From Casuarius casuarius (taxonomy: Eukaryota > Chordata > Aves > Casuariiformes > Casuariidae), in NCBI GenBank assembly GCA_003342895.1, contig PTFA01000112.1:2281818-2345817 (forward strand): a DNA stretch of 64,000 nucleotides, written 5' to 3'. The translations under genes were made by a program, and so were the position numbers. Positions 49,712-61,600 of this stretch are shown in pieces. The stretch's first letter is position 1, and each line of letters starts with the position of its first letter. The notes under the pieces are model-generated. The model was not told the origin of the DNA. It saw only the letters and a list, made by a program, of their open reading frames with translations, and ran no database searches.

Positions 49712-52279
49712 CCCCAGTGTGAATGTTAATTACCGTGCTTTACAGCAGAGATAACGAGAGGGTTTTACTGCCTAGCATTTTTCAAACAAAGACATGAAAA
49801 ATTCATGAGCAGGGAAGACCTTGGTGTTGAGCTTCAGTTTTCTTGTCAAATATTTCAGCTCTGGAGGTCCTTGGGAAGGTTACACAGCAATATTCAAGTC
49901 TAAAGGATGCCTGTCAGCTGGATCTAAAAGCAACAGGAATTTTATTGGCGACATGTGACCTTGTCAACTTATTTTCACTGGCCAACGGTGTCTTCTCACA
50001 TCATTCACCTAGTTTACGGAGCACTTTCAACACCAATTTGTCCATGTGTAGAAACTAAGATCCTGAACAGTTTGTCTGATGGCAAGAAATGCTGATGTTT
50101 GCACATTGCTGAAAATGGCCCAAAAGTACCTTTGGGCTGACAGTCAGCCAATGGGTGCAAGGGAAACTCTGACGGCTCACAGAATTTTTTTGAGTCCAAC
50201 TTGGTTCAGGCCAAAATTTCACCCTTTAACAGGGCAGAAAGATCCTGCTAAGTTTTGCATTGTTTCTAAGAAGTTTCTAATAAGATCTAAAATCTCTTCT
50301 CAAGCAACTGGCTTTAGACAAGAAGATGTTTTGCAAGCTAGCAGTACCCTTAAAACTCAGTTCATTTTTTTTTAAAGGTTACAAAAACGAGTTGCTGTTT
50401 GCTGACATGGAGGTCAGGCATAAATCCAGTGTGAGGAGAATAATGCCATTTTGTGGACTAACAAGAAAGAAGCATAACACAAAAGCTTTTGGGATCACGT
50501 GAAACTCCTTTCCTTACCTAATCAAATTCACCATAGTAGAAGCAACAATTTGATAAGTCTGAACTGCTCTATGTTTCCTTCCTTGTTAGTTTAATAAAGG
50601 AAAATCCCTCAGGTGGGTCACTAAGAATCATTCTTCAAACCAAAGGGTCCCTAATCCTTGGCCCTAGGCTTTCAAAAATTCTTCAGCATCAAAACTCTCA
50701 GAATACCATCTCTTTTAGTATATAGACTATTATATAAAGACACCATAATAAATACATTGCACATATATGTGCATGTTCTGTTCTTAATACAGGTTTGGCA
50801 TCTGCAATGATCTTCACATAAATACAAGTCAGTTGCACAAAGCATGCTGCAAGATCAGAAGCCTGAATTGTGAATTTGAGGCAATTTTTTAATTAACCTC
50901 CCTTGCCAGAGAGCCTTTTTAGCAAAAGGGCAGATTTAACAAACACTTAATCCTCTGAAGTTATGCAAGAACCTTCAACTAAAAATAATAATCAATAAAC
51001 AAGAAAAAAACCTATGATAATTGTGTCAATGTTTAGGAGACCTCAGTGGAGCCACAAGTTCACACAGGTACGCTGATTCTCTCCCAAAGCACTATTTCAT
51101 GAGTAAACTCTTCTTTACAAACAAAATTTCCCAGTGGGAATGGTTTGTAGATGTTTCTTATACCTGTGCTTAGTTCCTATAGCTTCATTTCACATATAAT
51201 GCAACATTACTGTTTGTGACTCAAGAACCTTGGAAATATTTATCTTGCTAGTTTCTGTATCATTAACCCCAAAAGATTTTAAAGAAAAAGGAATTAAAAA
51301 TAAAATTATCTGATGCTCTTTCCTGTTCCTTCCAGAGTTTATGCATTTACAGGATCATCTAGTTCATTTTCAAGGTTTTATCCCCCTAATCACAACGACT
51401 AAAAAAGAGGAGGAAAAAAAAGTTGATTTTCACTAAAGAGGCAGGCACAGAAGCATCTACCAGTATTTTCCAGCAAAGACGCTGGAATTGGAAAGCGAAA
51501 TTTGATTACATTTTCAAGTAAACATCAAATCTGGCCTTTAGAAGTAGAGCTGGAGCCTATCAGTTAAAGCAGGAGACACCAAACTCTGTGATCACTCTCA
51601 GATAAAGGATGTAGACAAATTTTTAACCAGGGCTCTCTTTCCCCAAAACATTGGCCACCATAATCGAGCAGAAGTTCTCAACAGTTACAAACCCTTATAA
51701 ATACCAAACCCTCCAACCAAAGCACTTTCTCCATCACACTGACTGAGATTTCGCTGCCTTAGCTTGGTTGATGCCACCACCTCACTGCCTAGAAGAGCAA
51801 TGGGATTCGACTTCTACTCTAAAAGCAAAAACAAAAGCTATAAACAAAAGACTTTTTTTTCAATAAAGTGGCAGAAAAGAATGCTAGCAGCTTCTTTCTC
51901 TTCCTTTACAAGCTGCTGCTGCTGAACATCATCCTAGTCTTCGCGTCTACTGGTGTGGAGTGGAAACACAGTGCAGGACCCAAGCTGAACGGTGCTTTCC
52001 ACAGGCCCCACCAGTTCTCCTGACGCCGCTCCCCAAATATTCCTCCCTTTTACACTGCCTCCTCCTCCTCCTCTTGTCACATTCAGGTTTTCATTCTACA
52101 AAGTCATACTTGTCTCTAGAAAAACACCTGCCCCAAGGAAAAACCAGAAACATTACAGATTCATTTGCTCCTCCCGTGACCTTAGCTTGCACCTCTCCAT
52201 CCTGCAACCCAGCAGGGATGCAACAGGAAAACACAAAAATATCCAGTGGGGCCAGGATGTGGCTCTGCAGTAATTTCCC

Positions 52280-52900
52280 ACCGCGGGCTTGGGAGCACCG
52301 GCGCTGAATGGAGAGCGCCTGTATTTCTGGCTAGTTGCAAACCGCAGCGGTGGCCTGAAGCGCAGCGATCGGGAGGCAACCCCACGCTGGTATCGAGCTT
52401 CCTCCCTCCAGCGCAGACTCACCCCGGGGTTACCGAGATCCTGACCAGCTTCCTTCTGAAATGACTGTCTGCTGCTCCACCAGCCACTTTCAGTACTAGC
52501 TACCGCGAGTCCTTCGCGAACCATTTTTCAACCTTTTGACTCCTACCAAGTGCCTTCTTTTTTGTTTGTTTTAAAATAAACAAAACCGTCTCTTCCCCTG
52601 CCTGCTCCTCCATGCAGCCCGTCTTGCTCCTGTCACGCCGGGGAGCGCTGCCCTTCGGCCCAGCTGAAGGCTCCCAGACCACAGAGCGGCTGATGCCGTC
52701 ATTAGCAAGAGAGAGCTATGACCGAAGAAGAGGTGCCCTGCAGATCTTCGTATCAGTGCCTTGGTCCGACCACACTGCAGCCGGTTCGTGCCCCGGCGCT
52801 CCTCACGGAGGGGAGCGGGGGGTAAATCAGGGCACGCGTCTGCCCGTCGCGCCTGGCGCGCAACCTTCTACCGAGCTGCAGACGCAGCACATTGCATCAC
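52280..52900. promoter_or_regulatory. Interrupted CpG-rich stretch
   Basis: Two CpG-bearing, GC-rich segments (about 52280-52440 and 52615-52870) flank an AT-rich gap. No credible exon lies within. This could be a weak CpG island or a GC-biased-conversion pocket. Confidence 0.27.
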
Positions 52901-54044
52901 TTAGCTCCCGTTTCAAGTACAAAAGTGGCTGCATGTGAGTCACTGATACTACCAGCATGAGCAATCCTGTTCTACTTTACCAGAAATCCCGTAACACTTA
53001 GCTAATCTCCGAGGCAAAAGATAGGCCTAATTACTGTGCATAACTTACATATCCACACCGTGTGTCCCTCCTGCTTTTCCCAGGTGGTTACTCAGGGAAT
53101 CAGAGGGTTTGGGCTAGAACAGTTCTGGAAACTGCTCTGCAAGAAATTAAAATGCCCCAGAATTCAAAAAGGTAAACGGGGGACTGTGCCAAGAACCTGC
53201 AGGTGGAAGCTCGTATAATGTTCACCACTTAAAAGCAACATTTACTTTAGGCATAAGGGGAAAACGTACACGGTACCGGATTGCAGAGCCTCCCTCTTGC
53301 CCTGTACCTACGGAAACCTCTCTTTGCCCATACGTTTCTAAATTATTACACAATGTATTTATTTTCCAGGTTTGGGTCCAACTTATGAGAGAAAGTCTGA
53401 ATGAAGAGTTAGAACTAGGCAAGGAAAACCTTACACCAAAGAAGAGGAGAGTTAAAGCATGTCTGTTTCTGGAATTCATTCATTTAGGAGGTTTATTTCT
53501 GTTTATTACTTGCTAATATGTTTAAATTGCCCTAATATCAAATCCTGACATTTTCAAGATCTGGGTTTAAAAAACGATCCGTCTCCGCTCATAATGCTAA
53601 TAAGACTCATAACCACAGCTCAGTCTCTTTGCGGAAGGGTGCCGATATCCCCCAAACACGACATGACTCAGTGCCGTTCGGGCATGAGCCGGACCCTAAA
53701 TAGCAGGGCAGTGTGGGGCCCGGAGCGAGGCGCGGTATGACTGGGAGGCTCGCGCCGCACCTGCGTGCACTCAGCTTGGTACCGTTCACTCTCTCGCTTT
53801 CATGAGAACCAAAATTTGGCCTCCTACACATCCACCACAAAGAGGAAACTCTAGAGATGCAGCAGAATTGCTCGTGGTGGTGATTAGGCGGAGGGGAATA
53901 TAACCAGGCGAAGGCAGCAGACTAGGCATGGATCCACGGAGCAAAACAGCCCCGTGGCAAATCTCCACCACGTGGATCTTGCAGTCCCGGCGTCTCCATC
54001 CTCTGCTCATTTACCAGGACAAGAACCCAGCTGCAGGGTCAGTT

Positions 54045-54370
54045 TTATCATGACTTAAACTCTTTTCCTGCTGAGCTTAATAAAAGATAGAGGGTACTCA
54101 AGTGATTTAACCGTGTCTTACAGTGGGTTAGTGACTCATCTGGGTTTAGAAAGAATTCGGGGTTTTTCCCTGCTCACAGGCCTCTGTTTCAAACACAGTG
54201 TTTTCCTTTGACTATTTCTGTTTTCATTTCATCTGGTTTCTATTGAGCTGAATTAGAAGCATAAAGTTTAAACTATATTGTGGACTGGTGAAACATTCAA
54301 ACACACAGAGAGGTTTAGATTGAATGCAGGCCATTTGCTGAGACTCATTACCAGCTCAGCACCGACCGAG
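54045..54370. promoter_or_regulatory. Enhancer-like noncoding block
   Basis: Unique sequence with GCTTAATAAAAG, AGTGATTTAACC, TAGTGACTCATC (AP-1-like TGACTCA) and CTGAATTAGAAGC. No repeat signature or coding support. Confidence 0.22.
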
Positions 54371-54561
54371 GCTGCCAGATTAGCTGTCCTCAACCATGCA
54401 ACAGGAGAACATTTTCCTTGCTTTCAGCTGGCTATCTAAGTTTTTTTGTTTCAAATCTTTTGCCTCTCCTTACCCATTCAGGAAGGTGGCTTGTAGCACA
54501 CAGATTACTAGACACCGGGAGGCTTACTTGGTTGTACTGAAGGTAATCCCCAAGTCCCTAG

Positions 54562-54592
54562 ATATACATACATATATATATATACATACATC
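54562..54592. repeat. TA/TACA microsatellite
   Basis: ATACATA units around a central (TA)n run. Confidence 0.9.
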
Positions 54593-55807
54593 AGCATCAG
54601 AAACATTGCAAGGCACAGGTAACACAAAAAGAAAGTCTTATCTTGACGATAAGAGAAAAGAAAAAAAGATTAACAACGAAGTGGACTTTATTTTCAGTGT
54701 GCTGTAAAGTAAAGCAACTTTAGAGCGTTTAGAGACACATTTCATTTAAAATCTATCATCTGCAAGATCATCTTCATAGTAGGTTAAATGGTTTCAGTTC
54801 ACCCACACGCTCAGATGCTAGATCCTAGATAGAGATTAGTTTACTCGGTGGGTTAAGAACACAGGAAAAAACAGGAAGAAAGAAGAATTAAATTGGAGAG
54901 ACTATCCAGTATTACTACCTTATTCATGCTAAGCATTACTTTGTAAGCCATGAACACAAACTTCCAAAGCAAACTCGTTTGAAGGTTTACTTCAAAATAA
55001 AGCAAGCTGTTGAAAGTCTGTATTTGCATGCATTCTATTTAATTACCGCAGGTTTGCATTAAGGAAAAAAGGTGGCAAATTGGATTCATTAAGCACTGCA
55101 GCACTCAGGAAACCCTCTGTGCCTGGGAGGACTTTGTGCTGTTGCAGGTAACTATGTATCTATTTGGGAAAACAAAATTAAGCCAAAGGAAAAAATCAGA
55201 GATGATCGCTGGGATGTGCGTCTCCAGCGGCTGCGGGATCTGCTCTGCAGTCCGTGCCCTGCCACGGCGCAAGGAAAACCCTGCGAGAGTGCAGCTGGGA
55301 CGGGTCCGCCGCTTCTCCTGCAGCTGCCAAGGGACCAACTGAGGGAAATTTTTACCGTCCGAGGGGTAACTTCTCTATCTGGGATGAACTGAGGGTATCG
55401 ATTGCTTCCTAATGCACAGAAGTTAGGAGTAAATAAACATCTCTGTAGCTGGTGTGTTGAATACCAGGCTTGGTGCACAATAAGAGGTGGTTAAAAGTCT
55501 GAGGAACTGATTCCCTCTTTTCTGGGGACAGATATTAATTGAGACCTGTTGGTAAAGGACTGGGGCTGATGCTGCCTGAGCTGCCCTACATATATGGATT
55601 TTGTGGATTTTTGCCATCAGGGCTTTAATTTAGGAACCTTCATGAGCGTTTGATTAAAAAGAAGAAGAAAGCCTTCTAAAGCTCAGAGTAAATACACGCT
55701 CTCTTGGGCTTCTCTGTAGGCATTTCAGTCAAGTGTCTCAAACCGCCTTGCTGGGTTCTTACCAGAGGACACCAGCTACCAGTACACCTGCCCCCTTCCT
55801 CCCGACA

Positions 55808-55851
55808 CCTTCCTCCTCCTCCTGCTTCTCCTCCTCTTCCTCCTCCTCCTC
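55808..55851 (+). repeat. Pyrimidine (CCT)n tract
   Basis: A 44-bp almost pure C/T stretch with a single G. The mirror strand is an AGG run that could form triplex DNA. Plus-strand splice-like signals follow directly (see findings). Confidence 0.85.
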
Positions 55852-55924
55852 ACACTGTGGCTTCTGAAGGAGTCTCCAGCCATTTTCACACTGAGGTATG
55901 TGTTGTCATTAGAAGATAGCAGCG

Positions 55925-56022
55925 ACGGATTGAAATCTCTCTTCAGGGACATCCTTCTCATAATTGTACATTCATGCCTCTCTCCCCAGTAGTAGCCTAA
56001 ATACAATTTACTGTTGCACACA
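55925..56022 (+). repeat. 98-bp direct duplicate, copy 1
   Basis: Starts ACGGATTGAAATC and ends TTGCACACA. It is identical to 57643-57740 except for one base (T at 56012 versus C at 57730). Flanks differ on both sides and no target-site duplication, poly-A or terminal inverted repeat is seen. The unit contains a CATGCCTCTCTCCCCAG string that looks like a plus-strand splice acceptor. Confidence 0.95.
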
Positions 56023-56099
56023 ACCAGAGAGCCGGTGAAGACCAGGGTGGCACCCTGTCCCCGTCAGAGCGAAGGCACGTTGCCTGCCTAGAGCACCCG

Positions 56100-56360
56100 A
56101 GTGAGGTGCAGTGAGGGACCACACCTGGAGGGACGTTCCCTGTGGAGGGGAACAACCACTGCCGGGCATGGCCAAAGGCATCGAAGCCGGGCGTCACCTC
56201 CGGCCACCGACGCGCTCGGCGCGAACCCAAAGCACGGCAGAGCCTGGCGGTGACAGGAGCTGCCCAAGGCCTGGGGCTTGGTGCCTTGTCCCAGGGTTTC
56301 TGCCCCGGCAGAAGTCCCCTAACTGCCACCTGACAGAGCCGCAGGGGCTCACCAAACGTA
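56100..56360. promoter_or_regulatory. CpG-rich patch between the duplicate copies
   Basis: GC-rich with repeated CpG (for example CATCGAAGCCGGGCGTCACC and CGACGCGCTCGGCGCG near 56208-56223). Overlapping frames on both strands stay open only because of composition. Confidence 0.25.
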
Positions 56361-56499
56361 CCCGACTGGTAACTGTTCTGGCATGTACCAAAACCAAAAT
56401 CCATCTATTCAGATTCTATAAAAAAAAAATCAGACAAGTGCAATCTGCTCTTCTCTTGTGATGAGGAGTGAAAGTTCACCGGGAAAAGCACTTCCAGCC

Positions 56500-57090
56500 A
56501 TGCCTGAACTATGAACTGAAATTCAAAACAAAGGATTATTTCCTTCATTTTGTTTTATAATTGGCACCACAGAGCTGGAGCTGCTAGCAGAAGTGGCTCT
56601 TTTACTAAAACACTGTGTCATTTGTGACATGAGTGGTATGGGAATTCACTGTGATAGTGATCTACATTCCCACCCTGCTTTCGGATTGGTTCAGCAAACA
56701 AAATATATAAATGCTAAATTACCACAACAGATATATCTACCACTTCTGTGCTTCTAAAAGCAACAACAAAAAAACACATGCTCTCGGGCAGGCAAAACCT
56801 ATGTTTTCTCTGAAAAAAACTGTCATGAAAAAGAGTGTTTCGGTATAGAGGGTCCCATTTAAAAATCTGGCCTGGCCTATCAACATGCTATTAAAATTTT
56901 TATAGATTATGACAAAGTTCTAATCTATTTAAAGAGAAATAAGATTGTCCTCTATCTTATCGCACTATTAAGGCGGATGTTATGTTATGATTTCCACATG
57001 GGAATGCAATTTTTTATAACGCCACAACACTTCTTTAAAATGGCATGACAAGTGTCATGCCTCTTAATGACACTTAGTCATCTGAACTGC
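56500..57090. promoter_or_regulatory. Enhancer-like noncoding block
   Basis: Unique AT-rich block with CCATTTAAAAATC, GATTGGTTCAG (CCAAT-type), TATAATTGGC, GCTAAATTACC and a 20-bp dyad at 57042-57061. CpGs persist in TTATCGCACTATTAAGGCGG. It sits between the two copies of the 98-bp duplicate. Confidence 0.3.
57042..57061. repeat. Perfect 9-bp-arm dyad, 2-nt spacer
   Basis: GGCATGACA, AG, TGTCATGCC. The half-site spacing suits a dimeric DNA-binding protein. The centre resembles a p53-type RRRC/GYYY arrangement only loosely. Confidence 0.85.
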
Positions 57091-57642
57091 TGCCTTTTAA
57101 AACTGGATGCGGCACAAGAAACTTCAGAGGCAGAGCGAGGATGTCAATCAAGGGCTATATCCTGCAGCCATCTCTATCTTTGTATAACTTGCCCTTGCCC
57201 TATTTTGGAAGAAGGCAAAGGACTGGAATCTGTTATTTAGACTATAGCCTACAAGTCTGTTTAACATTCATGCCGTCCTCCAGGGAAATAATACTAAAAA
57301 AATCAGCCAAACCAGTTGGATTTTTCCCCACTGTCTGTCTCGGGGCTCCAAGCCAACTGTTTTTTTACAGTGGTTGGTTTAAGCGGGTCACAGGCTCTGT
57401 CTTCCTAACAGATTGAAAGGAACCAAGCACAGGCATACAGCTGAACTCATTATTATATTTAAAATGTTTCAGGAACCTCAAAAACAGATTAAGTAATGCA
57501 ATAATAAAACTCTCAGTGAACCTGTGCAATAAAATCCATCAACAGAGGAGATGGGTAATATAATCTCTTTAGAAAAAAAAATCCTCTGCTCTATGCCTGA
57601 ATTACCTTGTGCACCACAAGATAGAGGATTTAGACTATGGCA

Positions 57643-57740
57643 ACGGATTGAAATCTCTCTTCAGGGACATCCTTCTCATAATTGTACATTCATGCCTCTC
57701 TCCCCAGTAGTAGCCTAAATACAATTTACCGTTGCACACA
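57643..57740 (+). repeat. 98-bp direct duplicate, copy 2
   Basis: Second copy of 55925-56022, same orientation, start points 1718 bp apart, 97 of 98 bases identical. Such similarity in an otherwise old intron means a recent copying event or an assembly artefact. Confidence 0.95.
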
Positions 57741-58244
57741 TTTTTATAGGGTTTCTGCAAATCCGCCACTTTATTACCACCCCGGTTATAAGGGGCCACA
57801 CGGCAATTCCTAAGGGTTCACTAACTGAGCAAGATATTAAGCTTGAATAAAAAGAATCAAAAAGTCTATCTACGATTTATAGTTCTCTATAAAGGACCTT
57901 GGGGAACCGCAATTTGAAGGTGAAAAGTAAATGGAAAGCAGATTTCAGCTGAAAAATTCCATATGATCGATGGAGAAGACTTACAGAGAATTATCCAGAG
58001 AGGTTTTTAAGGTGTGCTAGAGTTAAAAACATACAACTCCAAATTATACACAAGGCACACAAACATCCCAATGTGGATACATCTGATTAATCAGGTCTAT
58101 TCAGAGCTTGGTAACAGCTGCCTTCTTTATGCACATTTCGTGAAAGCAACCCTATTTTGCACCTTTCTTCACAGCAAAGAAAGGTAAAAACTCTCAGGGG
58201 ACCACAGTACCTAACAGCTTCCCAGTTTGTCTGAGAGATGCTGA

Positions 58245-58330
58245 GGTCTGGAGCTCAGGACTCTGCTCCGAACTGAACCATACACTGCTTCAGTCTTGGG
58301 CAAATCACCTAGTTCAGCCGTGCTATTGCA
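58245..58330 (+). repeat. Probable MIR fragment
   Basis: GGAGCTCAGGACTCTGCTCCGAAC, then TCTTGGGCAAATCACCTAGTTCAGCC, parallels the MIR order, with CCTTGGGCAAGTCACTTAACCT as its most conserved core. Confidence 0.55.
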
Positions 58331-58438
58331 ATTCATTAATAACTGTTATGTGTTCTGAAATTGGAATGAAAATGGTACAGAAATTTAGGTTATTATTCCA
58401 GCATTATTAATCTTCCTAAAGTTATAAGCACAATGAAG

Positions 58439-58480
58439 TAATGGCACAATAATATGATATAATGGCACAATAGTATCTAA
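58439..58480 (+). repeat. Imperfect tandem repeat, period 21, two units
   Basis: TAATGGCACAATA recurs after 21 bp; the second half of the unit is diverged. Confidence 0.75.
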
Positions 58481-59746
58481 TTACAACTAGAGAAAATGGA
58501 GAGAATAGCCATACACTTAATGATAAATATCTGCAGAAATACAGGAATAAATTAAATAGCTAATATCAGTAAAAAGAAGTAAAGAGTAGATGATGTGGCA
58601 AGTGCATCCCCCTACAAAACTCAGAAGGCAAGTGTCTGAATGTGGAGGCCCATCACTGACACAGAAAATCTTGAAACGCTTCAAAATCAAAATTTAATGA
58701 TTTAGTAAAAGATAAGCTATCTCTCGTGCTCCAACACACGTTCACATTTGGCTAGGTGCAGACGTCACTGGGTCACATTAGGAGCACAGACTATGGAGGC
58801 CTGGTAAATGCTTCTTGCTTCAAAGAGAAGGGCTGAAATCCCTATTGTCTTAATTCTGTAACTACAAAACATCTGGGGGCAAATTTGGTCCACTGCATCT
58901 GTAAAATGGAGTATGTCAACAGAGTGATTCTGCTCCCAGATGCTATCCTTTCCCATCACACATGAGGCTGCAATGCGCAGCCACTGCTTCAGCTGACGAT
59001 CACGTGCCAGAGGGACAAGACTTTTCCAGCCAGTGAATCTTCTAGTTGATGAGAAGCAAAATATTTATCTTTGAATCTTCAGCAGTTCTTGAATACCATC
59101 ATACTGCTCTGAATCTGTGGTATCTCACTGCAGTCTGACATATGGTAATTAGTCTTCATTTCATCTCTTTTTGATTCAATTGCACTGGATAACTACAGTA
59201 ATGCATAACAGGTGGGAAAATCTGTGTTTCATTTATTTATTTTTACTTTAAGGAGATGAAGATAAAAATTGTAGACCATAGTTGATGCTGAAACAAATGA
59301 AGATGTGGCACATTTGGGCTGCTGTATATCCATTACTGCTGTGATGTTTTCGTTAGTCCTCCTAAGCCTGCTGCTAAGGCCAGAAATAAGAGCCGAGATA
59401 CCGAGCGGTGAAGGCGATGCTCTTCTGTGTGTGCCGTGACCCCCTTCACGCTGGCGCTTTGGGCAGCAGCACAGCTCTGCCAAATAAGGTCCCACCATTT
59501 CTGACATTTCATTTTGGTCCTTAATAAATCACAGGCACTGCCAACAGTCCTCTCACCTAAGGAAATGCTTAGGAGGAAGAGGCAGGTGTGATCAAACATC
59601 TTCAGAGTCTGTTGACCATGGCCTATTTGAGGAAGACACGTGGGGGGCAGGCAACACAGGTTTTATCCGGGATCTGCCACAGACTTACTGTGGGTCCCCG
59701 GCAAATTGCGTTCTCCCTCGGTGCTTCTGTTCGTTATCCTGCTTCC

Positions 59747-59770
59747 CCTTCCTCCTCCTCCTCCTCTCCC
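59747..59770 (+). repeat. TCC microsatellite
   Basis: (CCT)n of about seven units in a pyrimidine-rich context. Confidence 0.85.
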
Positions 59771-59829
59771 AAGCTCCTTCTGCACTTCAGCTATCTACAA
59801 GGCTCTTGGCAAAGGCTGTCTTTAATGTG

Positions 59830-60060
59830 TACTTGCATATGGCAGAACATCTATCTCGATTGAAGCAACTAGGCATTAATGTATAATGCATAAATAATGA
59901 ACAATGTTTCATCTGAACGGGCTTGATAGGAAGCGCTGCTTTTTTCCAATCTTGGCCTCAGTAAAGCTTTAAAGGATAATTTCCACTAAAAATTGGATCA
60001 ACTCCACCAAGAAGAACACAAATCCCTGTTTCCTCCAGATTGTTTCACTCGATTCACTAA
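59830..60060. promoter_or_regulatory. Enhancer-like noncoding block
   Basis: GCATTAATGTATAATGCATAAATAATGAACAATG packs TAAT, POU-like ATGCATAA and SOX-like AACAATG sites within about 35 bp. Unique sequence follows up to an A18 run. Inferred element, conservation untested. Confidence 0.3.
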
Positions 60061-60078
60061 AATGTTTATTCTACACTC

Positions 60079-60096
60079 AAAAAAAAAAAAAAAAAA
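60079..60096. repeat. A18 homopolymer
   Basis: An uninterrupted run of 18 A bases. No retroelement body is recognisable upstream. Confidence 0.95.
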
Positions 60097-60362
60097 GAGT
60101 TGCTGGAATTTCTAAACTGCATTAAAATTAATCCTTTGCTTCTTTACAGTTGCCTTTTTCAGTGCTTCCTTTGTTCCAAGCTGGCGCTTACAGGAGCTTT
60201 CACAACCAGCAGGCAATCACATACATCCTTCCTGTTTGCAGTTTTTACTGTACTTTACACAAACAAAAAGTGTGGAAGAGTCCAAAGTACACCTCAGACA
60301 TCTGAGCAAGGCGGTGGCCAACGCTGCTTGCGCTCCCAGGCAGAAGACAAGACGCGGATAAC

Positions 60363-60363
60363 N
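60363..60363. other. Ambiguous base (N)
   Basis: The only undetermined base in the window. It falls in intronic DNA and affects no supported feature. Confidence 1.
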
Positions 60364-61134
60364 ACACCGAAGCTTTGCAATGGAGCTGCCTGATCAGATT
60401 GCCTTCCGCCTTGCAAAAATACGGGCACAGACAACCCAGGCCAGATCAAAATGGTATTGAGATCAGTCCCGACAACTAGGGAAGGATGGAGCTTGCCCTA
60501 CAGAGCCTAGAACAAATTAACATGCAAAATACCAGCGGTCTCCCTTCCCCGCAGTGCTGCACAGCTGCGTGGCTCCTACTCGGCTCTGTTTCCAGCTGAC
60601 TTATAATTAAGGGCTCTTCCCAGCGCACAACTCCAGCAGGTCCGAACAGCTCATTTTTGAGGGAATGGTCAGCCTCGAGAAATGCTCAGTGGCCAGTTAC
60701 ATCTTTCTGTCTCTCCCAACTTTGTATGCGGGGAACAGATACAGCGAATGAGCGAAGTGTCATGGCATCGGCTGACAAATGTCCTTTTCTATCAGCTGAC
60801 GCTGAAGACAGACGACTACCTTCACAGGGAAAAATGCTCCAGGATGGTTAACAAACCCTTAATACCTGTTGTGAACCTGTGTCTCATCAAAATTTAAACA
60901 GACACATTGTCACACCTCGGAAACATCCTATTTCCTGCCAATGAAACAGAGAATTGTTGCTTAACGTTCTCCAGTGATATTTGTTATAGAGCGAGAAGCG
61001 CAGTCTCTGTGGTCTCTGCTACACTAGAAAACATACTCATTTTTCAACAGCCGTGTATCTGAAAATAGACAAGGCTCAGGTGTTTTTACTACAATGTCAT
61101 GAAAAAAAACCCTGCTCTAGTACAGTGATAAAGT

Positions 61135-61210
61135 AGGCCTTGTCTACACAAGCACTTGATTTTTTGCTAGCCTGATACAGCTGTACTGCTATTGAAAACA
61201 GTACAAAATA
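61135..61210 (+). repeat. Possible ancient DNA-transposon-like remnant
   Basis: TAGGCCTTGTCTACACAAGCA, then GATACAGCTGTACTGCTATTG, resembles the GGGCCTTGTCTACACT end common to an old sauropsid repeat. No opposite terminus was found. Confidence 0.3.
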
Positions 61211-61365
61211 TTCAAGCGTTCATGAATCTGCGAGGAAAAAAGGGCTAGGGAGGTGCCTGGAAATGTATGTTTTTATGTGTCTGTCTGATAGGTATCAGAG
61301 CGGAAGCACAGCCTAATCGTTACAGCTTGAAACAGAGAGGAAATATTTTTAGTTCCATCCTTGTC

Positions 61366-61400
61366 ATCCATCCATCCATCCATCCATCCATCCATCCATC
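61366..61400. repeat. ATCC tetranucleotide microsatellite
   Basis: About eight to nine uninterrupted ATCC units. Likely length-polymorphic. Confidence 0.95.
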
Positions 61401-61514
61401 TTTATGGTGTTATAGCAGGAAAAAAAAGACCTCAATCATCTGCCCTTCCCAAGCTTTGGCTAGGTGCCATACCAATATATCATGAGAGACATTTGCTGTT
61501 CCAGAGCTAAGCAA

Positions 61515-61600
61515 ACAGAAGGGAAGTGACTTGCCCAGGGCTACGGAGCAGTCTGGGAAGCGGAGCCGGAGGCAGAAACCTGCTCTTTGAACAGATCGCT
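61515..61600 (-). repeat. MIR-type SINE, reverse orientation
   Basis: AGGGAAGTGACTTGCCCAGGGC, TACGGAGCAGTCTGGGAAGCGGAGCCGGAGGCAGAAACC and CTGCTCTTTGAAC match the reverse-strand MIR order: TTAAGTGACTTGCCCAAGGTC, CACAGC..GTGGCAGAGCCGGGATTCGAACC, CTGTGCTCTTAACC. Confidence 0.7.

Larger units (their letters stand above)
42451..54040. other. Long gene-free intronic stretch
   Basis: No supported gene over about 11.6 kb. It has MIR-like scraps near 43.2, 45.1 and 48.5 kb and microsatellites at 44629-44644 (GA), 48089-48112 (TA) and 49685-49711 (T/G). GC-richer pockets lie near 44.2, 48.9-49.0, 52.3-52.9 and 53.65-53.77 kb. A mildly enhancer-like section lies at 45850-46100 (CTTAATTAAAG, AAGTAATTATGC). 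Confidence 0.5.
57741..59825. other. Gene-free intronic stretch
   Basis: No supported gene. It includes a MIR-like fragment (58245-58330), a period-21 imperfect tandem (58439-58480) and a TCC tract (59747-59770). Confidence 0.5.
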
